From: an uncultured Algibacter sp. | Lineage (GTDB): Bacteria; Bacteroidota; Bacteroidia; Flavobacteriales; Flavobacteriaceae | NCBI GenBank assembly: GCA_938003745.1 | Contig: CALKXS010000149.1 | Location: forward strand, 1 to 32,966 | Reading direction: 5' to 3' | DNA length: 32,966 bases | In this document: positions 1 through 8,092 of the stretch, piece after piece | Layout: each line of letters begins with the position of its first letter | Position numbering within the stretch: position 1 is the stretch's first letter | Position numbers and translations under genes: made by a program | Notes under the pieces: generated by a model | Databases searched by the model: none | Told to the model about the DNA's origin: nothing | Seen by the model: the letters and a program-made list of their open reading frames with translations, nothing else

Positions 1-685
1 AGAACTTACTTTAGAACTTACTGCGCGTAAAAAACAATACAGCTATTATCGTGAGCAATTACTAACTTTTGATGAAAGTGAGGTAAAACATTTGCCAATG
101 GATGATGAAAATGTTGGTGAATTTGTCAGAGGAAAACGATTTGTAAAGACAGATATGATTTCTGAAGGAGTACCTTGTATACATTATGGTGAAATGTACA
201 CACATTACGATACTTGGGCTAATAAAACAAAATCATTCGTCAGTAAAGAACTTGTAGAAAAGAAAAATTTAAGGAGAGCAGAAAAAGGTGATGTTGTTCT
301 AGTTGCTGCTGGGGAAACAATTGAGGATATTGGAAAAGGTACAGCTTGGTTAGGAAGTGAAGGAGTTGTTATTCACGATGCTTGTTTTTATTACAAGAGT
401 GATTTAAATCCTAAATATGTAGCCTATTTCACTCGAACAAGACAATTTCACGACCAAATTAAAAAGCATATTCGTACAGGTAAAATTTCTGCAATAAATG
501 GGAAAGGATTGGGCAAAGCTATAATACCTATACCTTCACCAGAAGAACAAGAACGCATCGTAAGTATCCTAGATAAATTTGATATTCTTACAATGTCAAT
601 AAGCGAAGGTTTACCAAAAGAAATAGAACTACGAAAAAAACAATACGAGTATTATAGAGAAAAATTGCTAAGGTTTTCAGAATAA
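1..685 (+). CDS. hsdS: Type I restriction-modification specificity subunit HsdS, 3' part
   Basis: This is the DNA-recognition subunit of a type I restriction-modification complex, which directs HsdM and HsdR to a bipartite target. The reading frame is open from base 2, so the gene enters from outside the window; the TTG at 92 is not its start. The visible 227 residues hold the end of the central conserved region (RKKQYSYYREQLL, bases 17-70), one complete target-recognition domain, and the C-terminal conserved region with EQERIVSILDKFD followed by RKKQYEYYREKLL (bases 623-676). The two conserved regions are near repeats, the usual HsdS half-site architecture. The first target-recognition domain is missing because of the window edge, not necessarily because of mutation. 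It is followed after 23 bp by prrC and then hsdR, so the genes probably form one transcript. Confidence 0.93.
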   Translation, partial: ELTLELTARKKQYSYYREQLLTFDESEVKHLPMDDENVGEFVRGKRFVKTDMISEGVPCIHYGEMYTHYDTWANKTKSFVSKELVEKKNLRRAEKGDVVLVAAGETIEDIGKGTAWLGSEGVVIHDACFYYKSDLNPKYVAYFTRTRQFHDQIKKHIRTGKISAINGKGLGKAIIPIPSPEEQERIVSILDKFDILTMSISEGLPKEIELRKKQYEYYREKLLRFSE

Positions 686-708
686 TAAAAAAGAACTAGA
701 AAAAGAAT

Positions 709-1863
709 ATGGGACAAACATTAACACAAATAGCTGAAGAATTAAGAAACACTAACAAAAAAGTACAGCTAATCTATGCATTTAATGGTGTAGGTAAAAC
801 GAGACTCTCGCGAGAGATTAAAAATTTAATATCACCAAAAGACTCAGGTGGTGAACAAGATTATCAATCTAAGGTACTTTATTACAATGCGTTTACGGAA
901 GATTTGTTTTATTGGGATAATGATTTAAATACAGATATAGATAGAAAATTAATAATTCAACCTAATGGATATACTAATTGGGTGCTTCAAGAACAAGGGC
1001 AAGAGTCAAATATAATAACTCATTTCCAACGATATACAAATGATAAATTAACACCAGATTTTAATCAATCTTTTTCCGAAGTACGTTTCTCGTTCCAACG
1101 AGGTGATGACTCAGGTTCAGACTATGTGAAAATTTCTAAAGGTGAAGAGAGTTGTTTTATATGGAGTATATTTTATAGTTTACTTGACCAAGCTATTAAT
1201 GTATTAAATATTGATGAAGAAGATGAGCGAGACACAGATCAGTTTAATCATTTAGAATATGTGTTTATTGATGATCCCGTAAGTTCTTTAGATGATAATC
1301 ATTTAATCGAGTTGGCAATAAATATTGCTGAATTAGTAAAACTAAGTCATTCTAACTTAAAATTCATAATAACAACACATAACCCTTTGTTTTACAATGT
1401 TTTATTTAATGAGGTTGGAAATAAAAAATGTTATATGCTAAATAAGTTTGAGGATGGTACATATGACATTCCTGAAAAGAAAGGAGATTCAAATAAAAGC
1501 TTTTCATATCATCTTTACCTTAAACATATAATAGAAGAAGCAATAGAATCAAATTCTATTGAGAAATATCATTTTATGTTACTTCGTAATTTATACGAAA
1601 AAACTGCTAATTTTTTAGGATATCCAAAATGGTCAGGTTTATTGCCAGATGACAAACAAACCTATTATAATCGCGTAATTCAGTTTACAAGTCATTCAAC
1701 TTTATCAAATGAAGTTATTCCAGAACCAACAGAACCAGAAAAACAGATTGTTAAGTTTTTGCTAGACCATTTAGTTGATAATAATTATTGGAAAGAAGAA
1801 ATAGCGGCACAGCCTATAGTAGATGAAGGTTCAATAATAGCAACAGAAAATGAAACAGTATAA
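709..1863 (+). CDS. prrC: PrrC-type anticodon nuclease (tRNA-Lys specific), ABC-ATPase
   Basis: Probable latent tRNA anticodon nuclease of the PrrC family, expected to cleave tRNA-Lys beside the wobble base when phage countermeasures disturb the partner restriction enzyme. Seen in the 384-residue protein: Walker A NGVGKT (26-31), signature-like ISKGEE (142-147), Walker B and D-loop [11 protein letters not shown] (186-196), H-loop TTHN (222-225), then [11 protein letters not shown] (257-267) and R293-x3-E297-x31-H329. From memory, E. coli PrrC (396 residues) has an anticodon-recognition peptide [11 protein letters not shown] with Asp287 and nuclease residues Arg320, Glu324 and His356. All four residues here are offset by exactly 27, which random AAA ATPases would not show. 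The gene sits between hsdS and hsdR, as prrC does in the E. coli prr locus, and overlaps hsdR by 14 bp. tRNA specificity and activation by a phage peptide are inferred. Confidence 0.93.
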   Translation: MGQTLTQIAEELRNTNKKVQLIYAFNGVGKTRLSREIKNLISPKDSGGEQDYQSKVLYYNAFTEDLFYWDNDLNTDIDRKLIIQPNGYTNWVLQEQGQESNIITHFQRYTNDKLTPDFNQSFSEVRFSFQRGDDSGSDYVKISKGEESCFIWSIFYSLLDQAINVLNIDEEDERDTDQFNHLEYVFIDDPVSSLDDNHLIELAINIAELVKLSHSNLKFIITTHNPLFYNVLFNEVGNKKCYMLNKFEDGTYDIPEKKGDSNKSFSYHLYLKHIIEEAIESNSIEKYHFMLLRNLYEKTANFLGYPKWSGLLPDDKQTYYNRVIQFTSHSTLSNEVIPEPTEPEKQIVKFLLDHLVDNNYWKEEIAAQPIVDEGSIIATENETV

Positions 1864-4800
1864 AGCCATAGCAGAATCAAACAATTTTATTGTTTTAGAT
1901 AAATACAGAAAGTTTTCAGAACTTAATGAATCGCCTATAAGTTATCAAACAGAGGCAGATTTAGAGAAAGAATTGGTTCAAGATTTAGTAAACCAAGGCT
2001 ATGAGTATCTAAAAAAGTTAACCACACCAGCAGCTATGTTGGCAAATGTGCGTATACAATTGCAACGATTGAATGATATGCAATTTTCAGATAAAGAATG
2101 GGTTCGTTTTGTAGTAGAATATTTAGATAAACCAAGTGATAATTTGGTAGACAAGACAAGAAAACTACACGATAATTATATTCACGATTTTGTTTTTGAT
2201 GATGGGCATATTCAAAATATATTTTTAGTAGATAAAAAAAATGTAGTAAATAATAAACTACAAGTTATTTCTCAATTTGAGCAAACTGGTTCGCAAGCTA
2301 ATCGTTATGATGTAACCATATTAGTAAACGGTTTGCCTTTAGTGCAGGTAGAATTAAAAAAGCGTGGTGTTGCTATTCGTGAGGCTTTTAATCAAGTACA
2401 TCGTTATACAAAAGAAAGTTTTAATACTTCAAATTCACTTTTTAAATACTTACAAATATTTGTAATTTCTAATGGTACAGATAGTCGTTATTTTGCCAAT
2501 ACAGTAGAACGTAATAAAAACAGCTTCGATTTTACTATGAATTGGGCAAAGTCAGACAATTCATTGATTAAAGATTTAAAAGATTTTACAACGACTTTTT
2601 TTGACAAACGAACACTTTTAAAAGTATTACTTACTTATTCTGTTTTTGATATTAGTAATACGCTATTAGTGATGAGGCCTTATCAAATCGCAGCAACAGA
2701 AAGAATCTTATGGAAAATAGAAAGTTCTTTTAATGCTAAAAATTGGGCAACAACAGAAAGCGGTGGTTTTATTTGGCATACAACAGGTTCTGGTAAAACA
2801 TTAACCAGTTTTAAAGTAGCAAGATTAGCATCAACAAAACTCGATTTTGTAGATAAAGTATTTTTTGTGGTAGATAGAAAAGATTTAGATTTTCAAACTA
2901 TGAAGGAGTACCAGCGCTTCTCGCCAGATAGTGTAAACGGTTCAGATAGTACAGCAGGCTTAAAAAGAAACATAGATAAAACCGATAATAAGATTATTGT
3001 TACCACCATTCAGAAGCTTAATAATTTAATGAAGGGTGAAAATGATTTAGATATTTATCAAAAGCAAGTCGTCTTTATTTTTGATGAAGCACATCGCTCA
3101 CAATTTGGTGAAGCACAAAAGAATTTAAAAAAGAAGTTTAAAAAATATTATCAGTTTGGTTTTACAGGAACACCGATTTTTCCTGAAAATGCTTTAGGTT
3201 CAGAAACTACAGCAAGTGTATTTGGCAGAGAGCTACATTCTTATGTTATTACAGATGCTATTAGAGATGAAAAAGTACTAAAGTTTAAAGTAGATTATAA
3301 TGATGTTCGTCCAACATTTAAAGGATTTGAAACAGAACAAGACTTAAAAAAATTATCAGCAGCAGAAAATAAAAAAGCCTTATTACATCCTTTGCGTATC
3401 AAAGAGATTTCTGAATACGTTTTAAAACATTTCAAACAAAAAACACATAGGTCAAAATGGAGTAATAGTGGTTTTAATGCAATGTTTGCAGTAAGTAGTG
3501 TAGATGCAGCTAAATGTTATTATGAAGCGTTAAATACCCTTCAAAAAGATAGCGATAATCCTTTAAAAATTGCAACTATTTTTTCTTTTGCAGCAAATGA
3601 AGAGCAAGGAGCAATTGGAGAAATACAAGACGAAACCTTTGAACCTACAGCAATGAATAGTAGCGCAAAAGAGTTTTTGTCAAAAGCTATTGATGATTAC
3701 AATGCTGCTTTTAAAATGAATTATAGTATTGATAGTAAAGGTTTTCAAGACTATTATAGAGACCTTGCTAAACGTGTAAAAAACAAAGAGGTAGATTTAT
3801 TAATTGTAGTAGGTATGTTCTTAACAGGTTTTGATGCACCTACTTTAAATACGTTGTTTGTAGATAAAAATTTACGTTATCACGGATTAATGCAAGCCTT
3901 TTCACGTACCAATCGTATTTATGATGCAACCAAAACCTTTGGAAACATTGTAACCTTTAGAGATTTAGAACAAGCAACTATAGATGCTATTACTTTATTT
4001 GGTGATAGCAGTACTAAAAATGTAGTATTAGAAAAAAGCTATAAAGAGTATTTAGAAGGCTTTACAGATATTGCAACAGGTAATGCTCGTAGAGGTTATA
4101 TTGAAGTGGTAGAAGAATTAAAAGAAAAGTTCCCTAATCCAGATGTAATAGAAACAGAAAAGGATAAAAAAGAATTTTCTAAACTCTTTGGCGAATATTT
4201 ACGAGTAGAAAATATATTGCAAAATTATGATGAGTTTAATCATTTAAAAGAATTGCAAAACATTGATATTACAGATACAAATGCAATAGAAGAATTTAAA
4301 GAGGCTAATTTTTTAACAGACGATGATATTGTAAATATGCAATCAGTTGAAGTACCTGCAGAAAGAACCGTACAAGATTATCGTTCAACTTACAATGATA
4401 TTCGTGATTGGTTAAGAAGAGAGAAAAAAGGAAATGAAGCAGAAGATTCAGATATTGATTGGGATGACGTGGTTTTTGAAGTAGACCTATTAAAGTCGCA
4501 GGAAATAAACTTAGACTATATTTTAGAGTTAATATTTGATAGTAATAAGAAAACGAAAGACAAATCAGAATTAATAGAAGAAATAAGACGTGTTATTCGT
4601 GCAAGTATTGGTAATAGAGCAAAAGAAGGTTTAGTAGTTGATTTCATCAATGAAACTAATTTAGATGATATAACAGAAAAAGCCACTATTATTGATGCTT
4701 TCTTTGGTTATGCACAAGAAAAACAAAAAACAGAAGCAACAGTTTTAATTGAAGATGAAAACTTAAATGAAACAGCAGCGAAACGCTATATAACAACGTC

Positions 4801-4960
4801 CTTAAAACGTGAATATGCAAGTGAAAACGGTACGGAGTTAAATTCAATTTTACCTAAAATGAGTCCGTTAAATCCACAGTATTTAACAAAAAAACAAAGC
4901 GTTTTTCAAAAGATTGCTTCTTTTGTAGAGAAGTTTAAAGGTGTTGGTGGGCAACTGTAA
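1850..4960 (+). CDS. hsdR: Type I restriction endonuclease subunit HsdR
   Basis: Motor and nuclease subunit of the type I restriction complex; it translocates unmodified DNA with ATP and cuts at a distance from the recognition site. The 1036-residue protein shows the N-terminal PD-(D/E)xK nuclease core (D154, then E168-L-K170), the superfamily 2 helicase Walker A TTGSGKT (311-317), the DEAH box (412-415), the GFTGTPIF motif, and the late helicase segment [17 protein letters not shown] followed by QAFSRTNRI. All expected motifs and a normal length suggest an intact enzyme. Its ATG lies inside the last codons of prrC, a 14-bp overlap that implies translational coupling. In the known prr system the restriction complex keeps the anticodon nuclease silent, which fits this arrangement. 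Confidence 0.97.
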   Translation: MKQYKAIAESNNFIVLDKYRKFSELNESPISYQTEADLEKELVQDLVNQGYEYLKKLTTPAAMLANVRIQLQRLNDMQFSDKEWVRFVVEYLDKPSDNLVDKTRKLHDNYIHDFVFDDGHIQNIFLVDKKNVVNNKLQVISQFEQTGSQANRYDVTILVNGLPLVQVELKKRGVAIREAFNQVHRYTKESFNTSNSLFKYLQIFVISNGTDSRYFANTVERNKNSFDFTMNWAKSDNSLIKDLKDFTTTFFDKRTLLKVLLTYSVFDISNTLLVMRPYQIAATERILWKIESSFNAKNWATTESGGFIWHTTGSGKTLTSFKVARLASTKLDFVDKVFFVVDRKDLDFQTMKEYQRFSPDSVNGSDSTAGLKRNIDKTDNKIIVTTIQKLNNLMKGENDLDIYQKQVVFIFDEAHRSQFGEAQKNLKKKFKKYYQFGFTGTPIFPENALGSETTASVFGRELHSYVITDAIRDEKVLKFKVDYNDVRPTFKGFETEQDLKKLSAAENKKALLHPLRIKEISEYVLKHFKQKTHRSKWSNSGFNAMFAVSSVDAAKCYYEALNTLQKDSDNPLKIATIFSFAANEEQGAIGEIQDETFEPTAMNSSAKEFLSKAIDDYNAAFKMNYSIDSKGFQDYYRDLAKRVKNKEVDLLIVVGMFLTGFDAPTLNTLFVDKNLRYHGLMQAFSRTNRIYDATKTFGNIVTFRDLEQATIDAITLFGDSSTKNVVLEKSYKEYLEGFTDIATGNARRGYIEVVEELKEKFPNPDVIETEKDKKEFSKLFGEYLRVENILQNYDEFNHLKELQNIDITDTNAIEEFKEANFLTDDDIVNMQSVEVPAERTVQDYRSTYNDIRDWLRREKKGNEAEDSDIDWDDVVFEVDLLKSQEINLDYILELIFDSNKKTKDKSELIEEIRRVIRASIGNRAKEGLVVDFINETNLDDITEKATIIDAFFGYAQEKQKTEATVLIEDENLNETAAKRYITTSLKREYASENGTELNSILPKMSPLNPQYLTKKQSVFQKIASFVEKFKGVGGQL

Positions 4961-5109
4961 GAAAATTAAAGAATATTTTACGTAATGATATTATTGAAAT
5001 AACAATACTCGTCCAAGTTTAAAAGAAAGAAAAACGAATTACAAATAAGATATTAGAGTTTGTGGAGACATTTATTAGTGGGATAACAAATTAGGTAATT
5101 CTAAAAAAT
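4961..5109 (+). other. Gap after hsdR with a possible coding remnant
   Basis: This AT-rich gap holds no intact gene. One frame ending in TAG near 5095 reads RITNKILEFVETFISG, which loosely resembles the hsdR C-terminus ([11 protein letters not shown]) just upstream. It may be a decayed tail of a second hsdR-like gene or a chance resemblance. No terminator hairpin is obvious, so the downstream gene could be read from the restriction operon. Confidence 0.25.
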
Positions 5110-6306
5110 ATGATGAAAAGAAATTGTGTGAAAATTCAAAGAATTTTTGATAAAAAAGTTAATCTAAGTAATAATTATTATAAAAAAGATGGAGATCTTT
5201 TTTTAGAAGTTTCACCAACTCAATCAGATTTCAAAGAACAACTAACAAAGGTTATAAGAGAAAATAGAGAATTAAAATATAGAGGTTGTCATTTTTCTTT
5301 TCCAGTTGATATTAGTAATCATGAATTTAATAAAAAAGTTAGATTTCATAATTGTACGTTTGAAAAAGGTATAAAATGTCGTAATACTACTTTTAATGAA
5401 TTAATAGATTTTTACCAATCAACATTTGAAAGTAACCAAATATTTCATTTAACGGATTTTCTTAGTATTTCTATCTTTTCGGAAACTACTTTTAAAAAAG
5501 CTGTAATTTTTAGGCATAATAAAGTTTCAGCAAACACTTATATAAGTTTTGAAAAAGCTATTTTTAAAAATGGGTTAGATATTTCTAATTCCAATTTTTG
5601 GTGCACATTACAGGTTTACGGTATTAAAGTTGAATTACCGATTCCTAATATGAGTAGCTTTATTTTTTATTTAAAATATAATATGAATAATGATGAATTT
5701 GACAGTGAAAACAGGGATTTTATTTTAAATAAGTTATCAGTTAACCCATTTGGTAATAAAAAAGAAGGAGTTGATTACGTAATTAAAAATCTAGAGAATA
5801 AGAAGGAGGTTGAAAAAGAATTTAATAAAATACAATTGTATTTTTTGTATAAGAACACATTCAAAGGCATAAGAGAGTCATATAGAAGAATAAAGCAAGA
5901 ATTTAGGAAAAATGAAAATCATATAGAATCGTTAGACTTTCACCATCATGAAATGACAGCATTTAAAAAAGAGTTAGATTTTAAATTAAATATAGAAAAA
6001 TATAAAAACAAGGTAATTATTTATGTGAATAAATACTCTAACGACTATAAAAGAAACTGGTTTAGAGGGGTCTTATTTACGATGACTACTGCTTTTTTAT
6101 TTTTTAATATTATTTTTTTTCAAAAATTAAATAGTCTATCGTATACTTATGAGTTTATAAATTTTTTAAATCCTTTAAATCTAAATTCAGAGTCCTATCG
6201 AAATTTATCCGATATAAGAATAGTTCTTTTGTATATAAGCAAAATTTTTATTGGATTTGGCTACTATCAAACAATTCAAGCTTTTAGAAAATACGGTAAA
6301 AATTAA
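5110..6306 (+). CDS. Pentapeptide-repeat-like protein with C-terminal membrane helices
   Basis: Function unknown. Residues about 55-165 contain degenerate pentapeptide-type units spaced by phenylalanines (for example VRFHNCTFEKG, CRNTTFNELIDFYQSTF), the pattern of a right-handed beta-helix. A charged, probably helical linker with HHHEM (278-282) follows. Two hydrophobic stretches, about 318-338 (VLFTMTTAFLFFNIIFF) and 369-386 (IRIVLLYISKIFIGFGYY), predict a C-terminal membrane hairpin, and the chain ends QAFRKYGKN as in other Bacteroidota proteins of this kind that I recall. The cytoplasmic sensor plus membrane-anchor layout next to a restriction system suggests a defence accessory, but this is inference. 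The gene is richer in A+T than hsdR and may have a separate origin. The start is ATG at 5110, with a second ATG in the next codon. Confidence 0.7.
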   Translation: MMKRNCVKIQRIFDKKVNLSNNYYKKDGDLFLEVSPTQSDFKEQLTKVIRENRELKYRGCHFSFPVDISNHEFNKKVRFHNCTFEKGIKCRNTTFNELIDFYQSTFESNQIFHLTDFLSISIFSETTFKKAVIFRHNKVSANTYISFEKAIFKNGLDISNSNFWCTLQVYGIKVELPIPNMSSFIFYLKYNMNNDEFDSENRDFILNKLSVNPFGNKKEGVDYVIKNLENKKEVEKEFNKIQLYFLYKNTFKGIRESYRRIKQEFRKNENHIESLDFHHHEMTAFKKELDFKLNIEKYKNKVIIYVNKYSNDYKRNWFRGVLFTMTTAFLFFNIIFFQKLNSLSYTYEFINFLNPLNLNSESYRNLSDIRIVLLYISKIFIGFGYYQTIQAFRKYGKN

Positions 6307-6321
6307 TCATTAAAAAATGTT

Positions 6322-7167
6322 ATGCAAAACAGACCCCAAACCATACAAATATTTTTACCAGACGGTTCTCCAACCAGCATTCGTGAAGCAGAAATAACCA
6401 ATAGACTAGTAAAAGCTATTTTGTTTCCTAGAAATAAAATGCAAGAAGTAGCCAAACGAGACATAGTAAATTTTACGGGTGTTTATTTTTTGTTTGGAAA
6501 CAAAGAAGAAGGAGCTAAGCCATTAGTATATATTGGTGAAGGGGAAGATTGCTTTATGCGCATTCAGTCGCACAATCGTAAAAAAGACTTTTGGACACAT
6601 TGTGTTATTATTACAACTAAAACAGATGAGTATACTAAAACAGATGGTAAGTATTTAGAACATTTCTGTTTAGCTAAAGCTAAAGAAATAGGCAGGTACG
6701 CCACAGACAATGATACAGGTTCTAAAAAGCCATCTATAAGCGAAAGTAGAGAATATGATTTGTTAGATAATTTTGATACAGCTAAAATATTATTAGCAAC
6801 ATTAGGTTATCCAATTTTTGAAGAGAAGCGAAAAGCAAAGACCGCTAAAGAATTGTTTTACTGTAATGGACGAAATAGTGCTTCTGCAACTGGTGAGTTA
6901 ATAGATGACGGGTTTTTGGTTTATAAAGGTGGTAAAGCTAGCATCGATGAAACAGATGGTGTTACCAAATGGGTTAGTGATATGCGTAATCGTTTACTAA
7001 TTGATAATATCCTAAAAGAAGAGAATGGGTTTTATGTATTTCAACAAGATTATATTTTCAATTCGCCAAGTGGTTCAGCTGCAACTATTTTAGGACGTAA
7101 TACCAATGGATGGACAAAATGGAAAGATAAAAATGGTAAAACGTTAGATGAATTAAAAAGAAACTAA
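6322..7167 (+). CDS. GIY-YIG nuclease family protein with C-terminal DUF4357
   Basis: Predicted DNA endonuclease-fold protein. The GIY-YIG domain covers about residues 50-130: GVY (53-55), YIG (70-72), Arg80 in the MRIQSH helix and Glu113 in KYLEHF, the metal-binding glutamate, so the catalytic set looks complete. Residues about 195-281 match DUF4357, with SPSGSAATILGR and NGWTKWKD followed by GKTLDELKR. Proteins with this two-domain layout are common beside type I restriction genes, but their target and role are not established as far as I know. It starts 15 bp after the pentapeptide gene and is followed 10 bp later by the DUF6979-like gene, so these small genes probably share a transcript. 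Confidence 0.88.
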   Translation: MQNRPQTIQIFLPDGSPTSIREAEITNRLVKAILFPRNKMQEVAKRDIVNFTGVYFLFGNKEEGAKPLVYIGEGEDCFMRIQSHNRKKDFWTHCVIITTKTDEYTKTDGKYLEHFCLAKAKEIGRYATDNDTGSKKPSISESREYDLLDNFDTAKILLATLGYPIFEEKRKAKTAKELFYCNGRNSASATGELIDDGFLVYKGGKASIDETDGVTKWVSDMRNRLLIDNILKEENGFYVFQQDYIFNSPSGSAATILGRNTNGWTKWKDKNGKTLDELKRN

Positions 7168-7177
7168 ATATAGTTTT

Positions 7178-7570
7178 ATGTCTAATTATAATAATTACGG
7201 TTCAATAGCAGTTGCTGTTTCAAAAGAAGGAGGGAAGCCTAAAGAAGCCTGGATAAGGATTTCTAAAGAAGTATTTGATTCTAAAGATTCTCAGGATAAA
7301 AGTTGCCCTAGAAGTACTTTTTTAGGCTTGTGTGAAAAAGGTATCGTAAAAGGTATTAAAGGTGGTGTTTATTTAAAAAATTCATCATCTAACTTAAACA
7401 AACGGTATGCTTTAACAGCAGTTAATTTACTAATTAACAATCCTACTTTATCCAGAAAGGAATTATGGAGACAGGTAACAGAAGAATTGAATATTAGAAT
7501 AATACATAATTCTCAAATGGATGTTGTTTTGGCACTTTGGGAGAAAGACATGATTTTAGTAGGGAAATAA
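7178..7570 (+). CDS. DUF6979-like small protein
   Basis: A 130-residue soluble protein without a known activity. The pattern of an N-terminal AVAVSKEGGKPKEAW helix, a central CPRSTFLGLCEKGIVKGI segment and a terminal HNSQMDVVLALW motif matches what I remember of the DUF6979 family. The central cysteine pair and the conserved tail suggest a small DNA- or protein-binding module, which is a guess. It follows the GIY-YIG gene by 10 bp and ends only 2 bp before the stop codon of the convergent ImmA-like gene, leaving no room for a dedicated terminator. Confidence 0.72.
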   Translation: MSNYNNYGSIAVAVSKEGGKPKEAWIRISKEVFDSKDSQDKSCPRSTFLGLCEKGIVKGIKGGVYLKNSSSNLNKRYALTAVNLLINNPTLSRKELWRQVTEELNIRIIHNSQMDVVLALWEKDMILVGK

Positions 7571-7572
7571 TT

Positions 7573-8052
7573 TTATCGTATATATCGTAATTGTTTTTTT
7601 ACACCAGATATATTAATTCTATATTTAACCATCTCAATACTTGCTTTATATTTTAAAGCGATATCATCTTCACTTAAATTGCTTTTGAGACTATAAATTA
7701 ATGCTGGTCTAGGTAATTGTAGACAAGCACCAAACCATTCAGCTTCATTCTCGTGTTTTTCATCATAATTTCTAAGAAACCCTGAGAGGTTATTTGCTAA
7801 TTTGCTATTTTCTACTTTGTGACCGCATATAATATGTGCAAGTTCGTGCATAATATTACTTTGCTGTCTTGCATCTGAATGTGTAGGGTTATGTACTATA
7901 ATACTATTATTATCATTTATAGGTATAGATGCAGCAGACCAATTTCGCTGCCCTGTTTCCAATAGCTCTTTAAGCACGTCTTCTGAAATATTAGGGATTT
8001 CATTAGGTGAGAGAATAGGAATTTTCAAATAATCACATAATTTAAAATGCAC
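7573..8052 (-). CDS. ImmA/IrrE family metallopeptidase, probably 5'-truncated
   Basis: Zinc metallopeptidase of the ImmA/IrrE (M78) family; members cleave Xre/CI-like repressors in mobile elements and toxin-antitoxin-like loci. Residues 69-73 are HELAH, followed by Gly-His at 77-78 and the downstream glutamate helix ENEAEWFGACLQLP (101-114), so the catalytic core is present. The chain begins at MHFKLCDYLKIPILSP, which in full-length relatives is preceded by several dozen residues and often by a helix-turn-helix partner. Neither is seen here: upstream is only 40 bp before a divergent gene. It therefore looks like a 5'-truncated relic, although a short functional protein cannot be excluded. It is convergent with the rest of the island and may mark its edge. 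Confidence 0.8.
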   Translation of the reverse strand: MHFKLCDYLKIPILSPNEIPNISEDVLKELLETGQRNWSAASIPINDNNSIIVHNPTHSDARQQSNIMHELAHIICGHKVENSKLANNLSGFLRNYDEKHENEAEWFGACLQLPRPALIYSLKSNLSEDDIALKYKASIEMVKYRINISGVKKQLRYIR

Positions 8053-8070
8053 AACGGGTAATTTATTATA

Positions 8071-8078
8071 TATCTTTG
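8071..8078 (+). promoter_or_regulatory. Candidate -7 promoter box for the beta-propeller T9SS gene
   Basis: TATCTTTG matches the Bacteroidota -7 consensus TAnnTTTG and lies 14 bp before the ATG at 8093. No clear -33 TTG is visible upstream, so this is a partial match. Confidence 0.5.
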
Positions 8079-8092
8079 TAAAAAAACGAACA

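Noticed and set aside
92-685. HsdS starting at base 92 as a short complete gene
   Set aside because: The frame is open from base 2 and reads through the HsdS central conserved region, so base 92 is internal.
800-820. CTCGCGAG palindrome as a regulatory site
   Set aside because: It lies within the prrC coding sequence just after Walker A and has no accompanying promoter features.
709-1863. Generic AAA ATPase, or RloC
   Set aside because: RloC is much longer with a zinc-hook coiled coil; length, triad spacing and location between hsdS and hsdR all fit PrrC.
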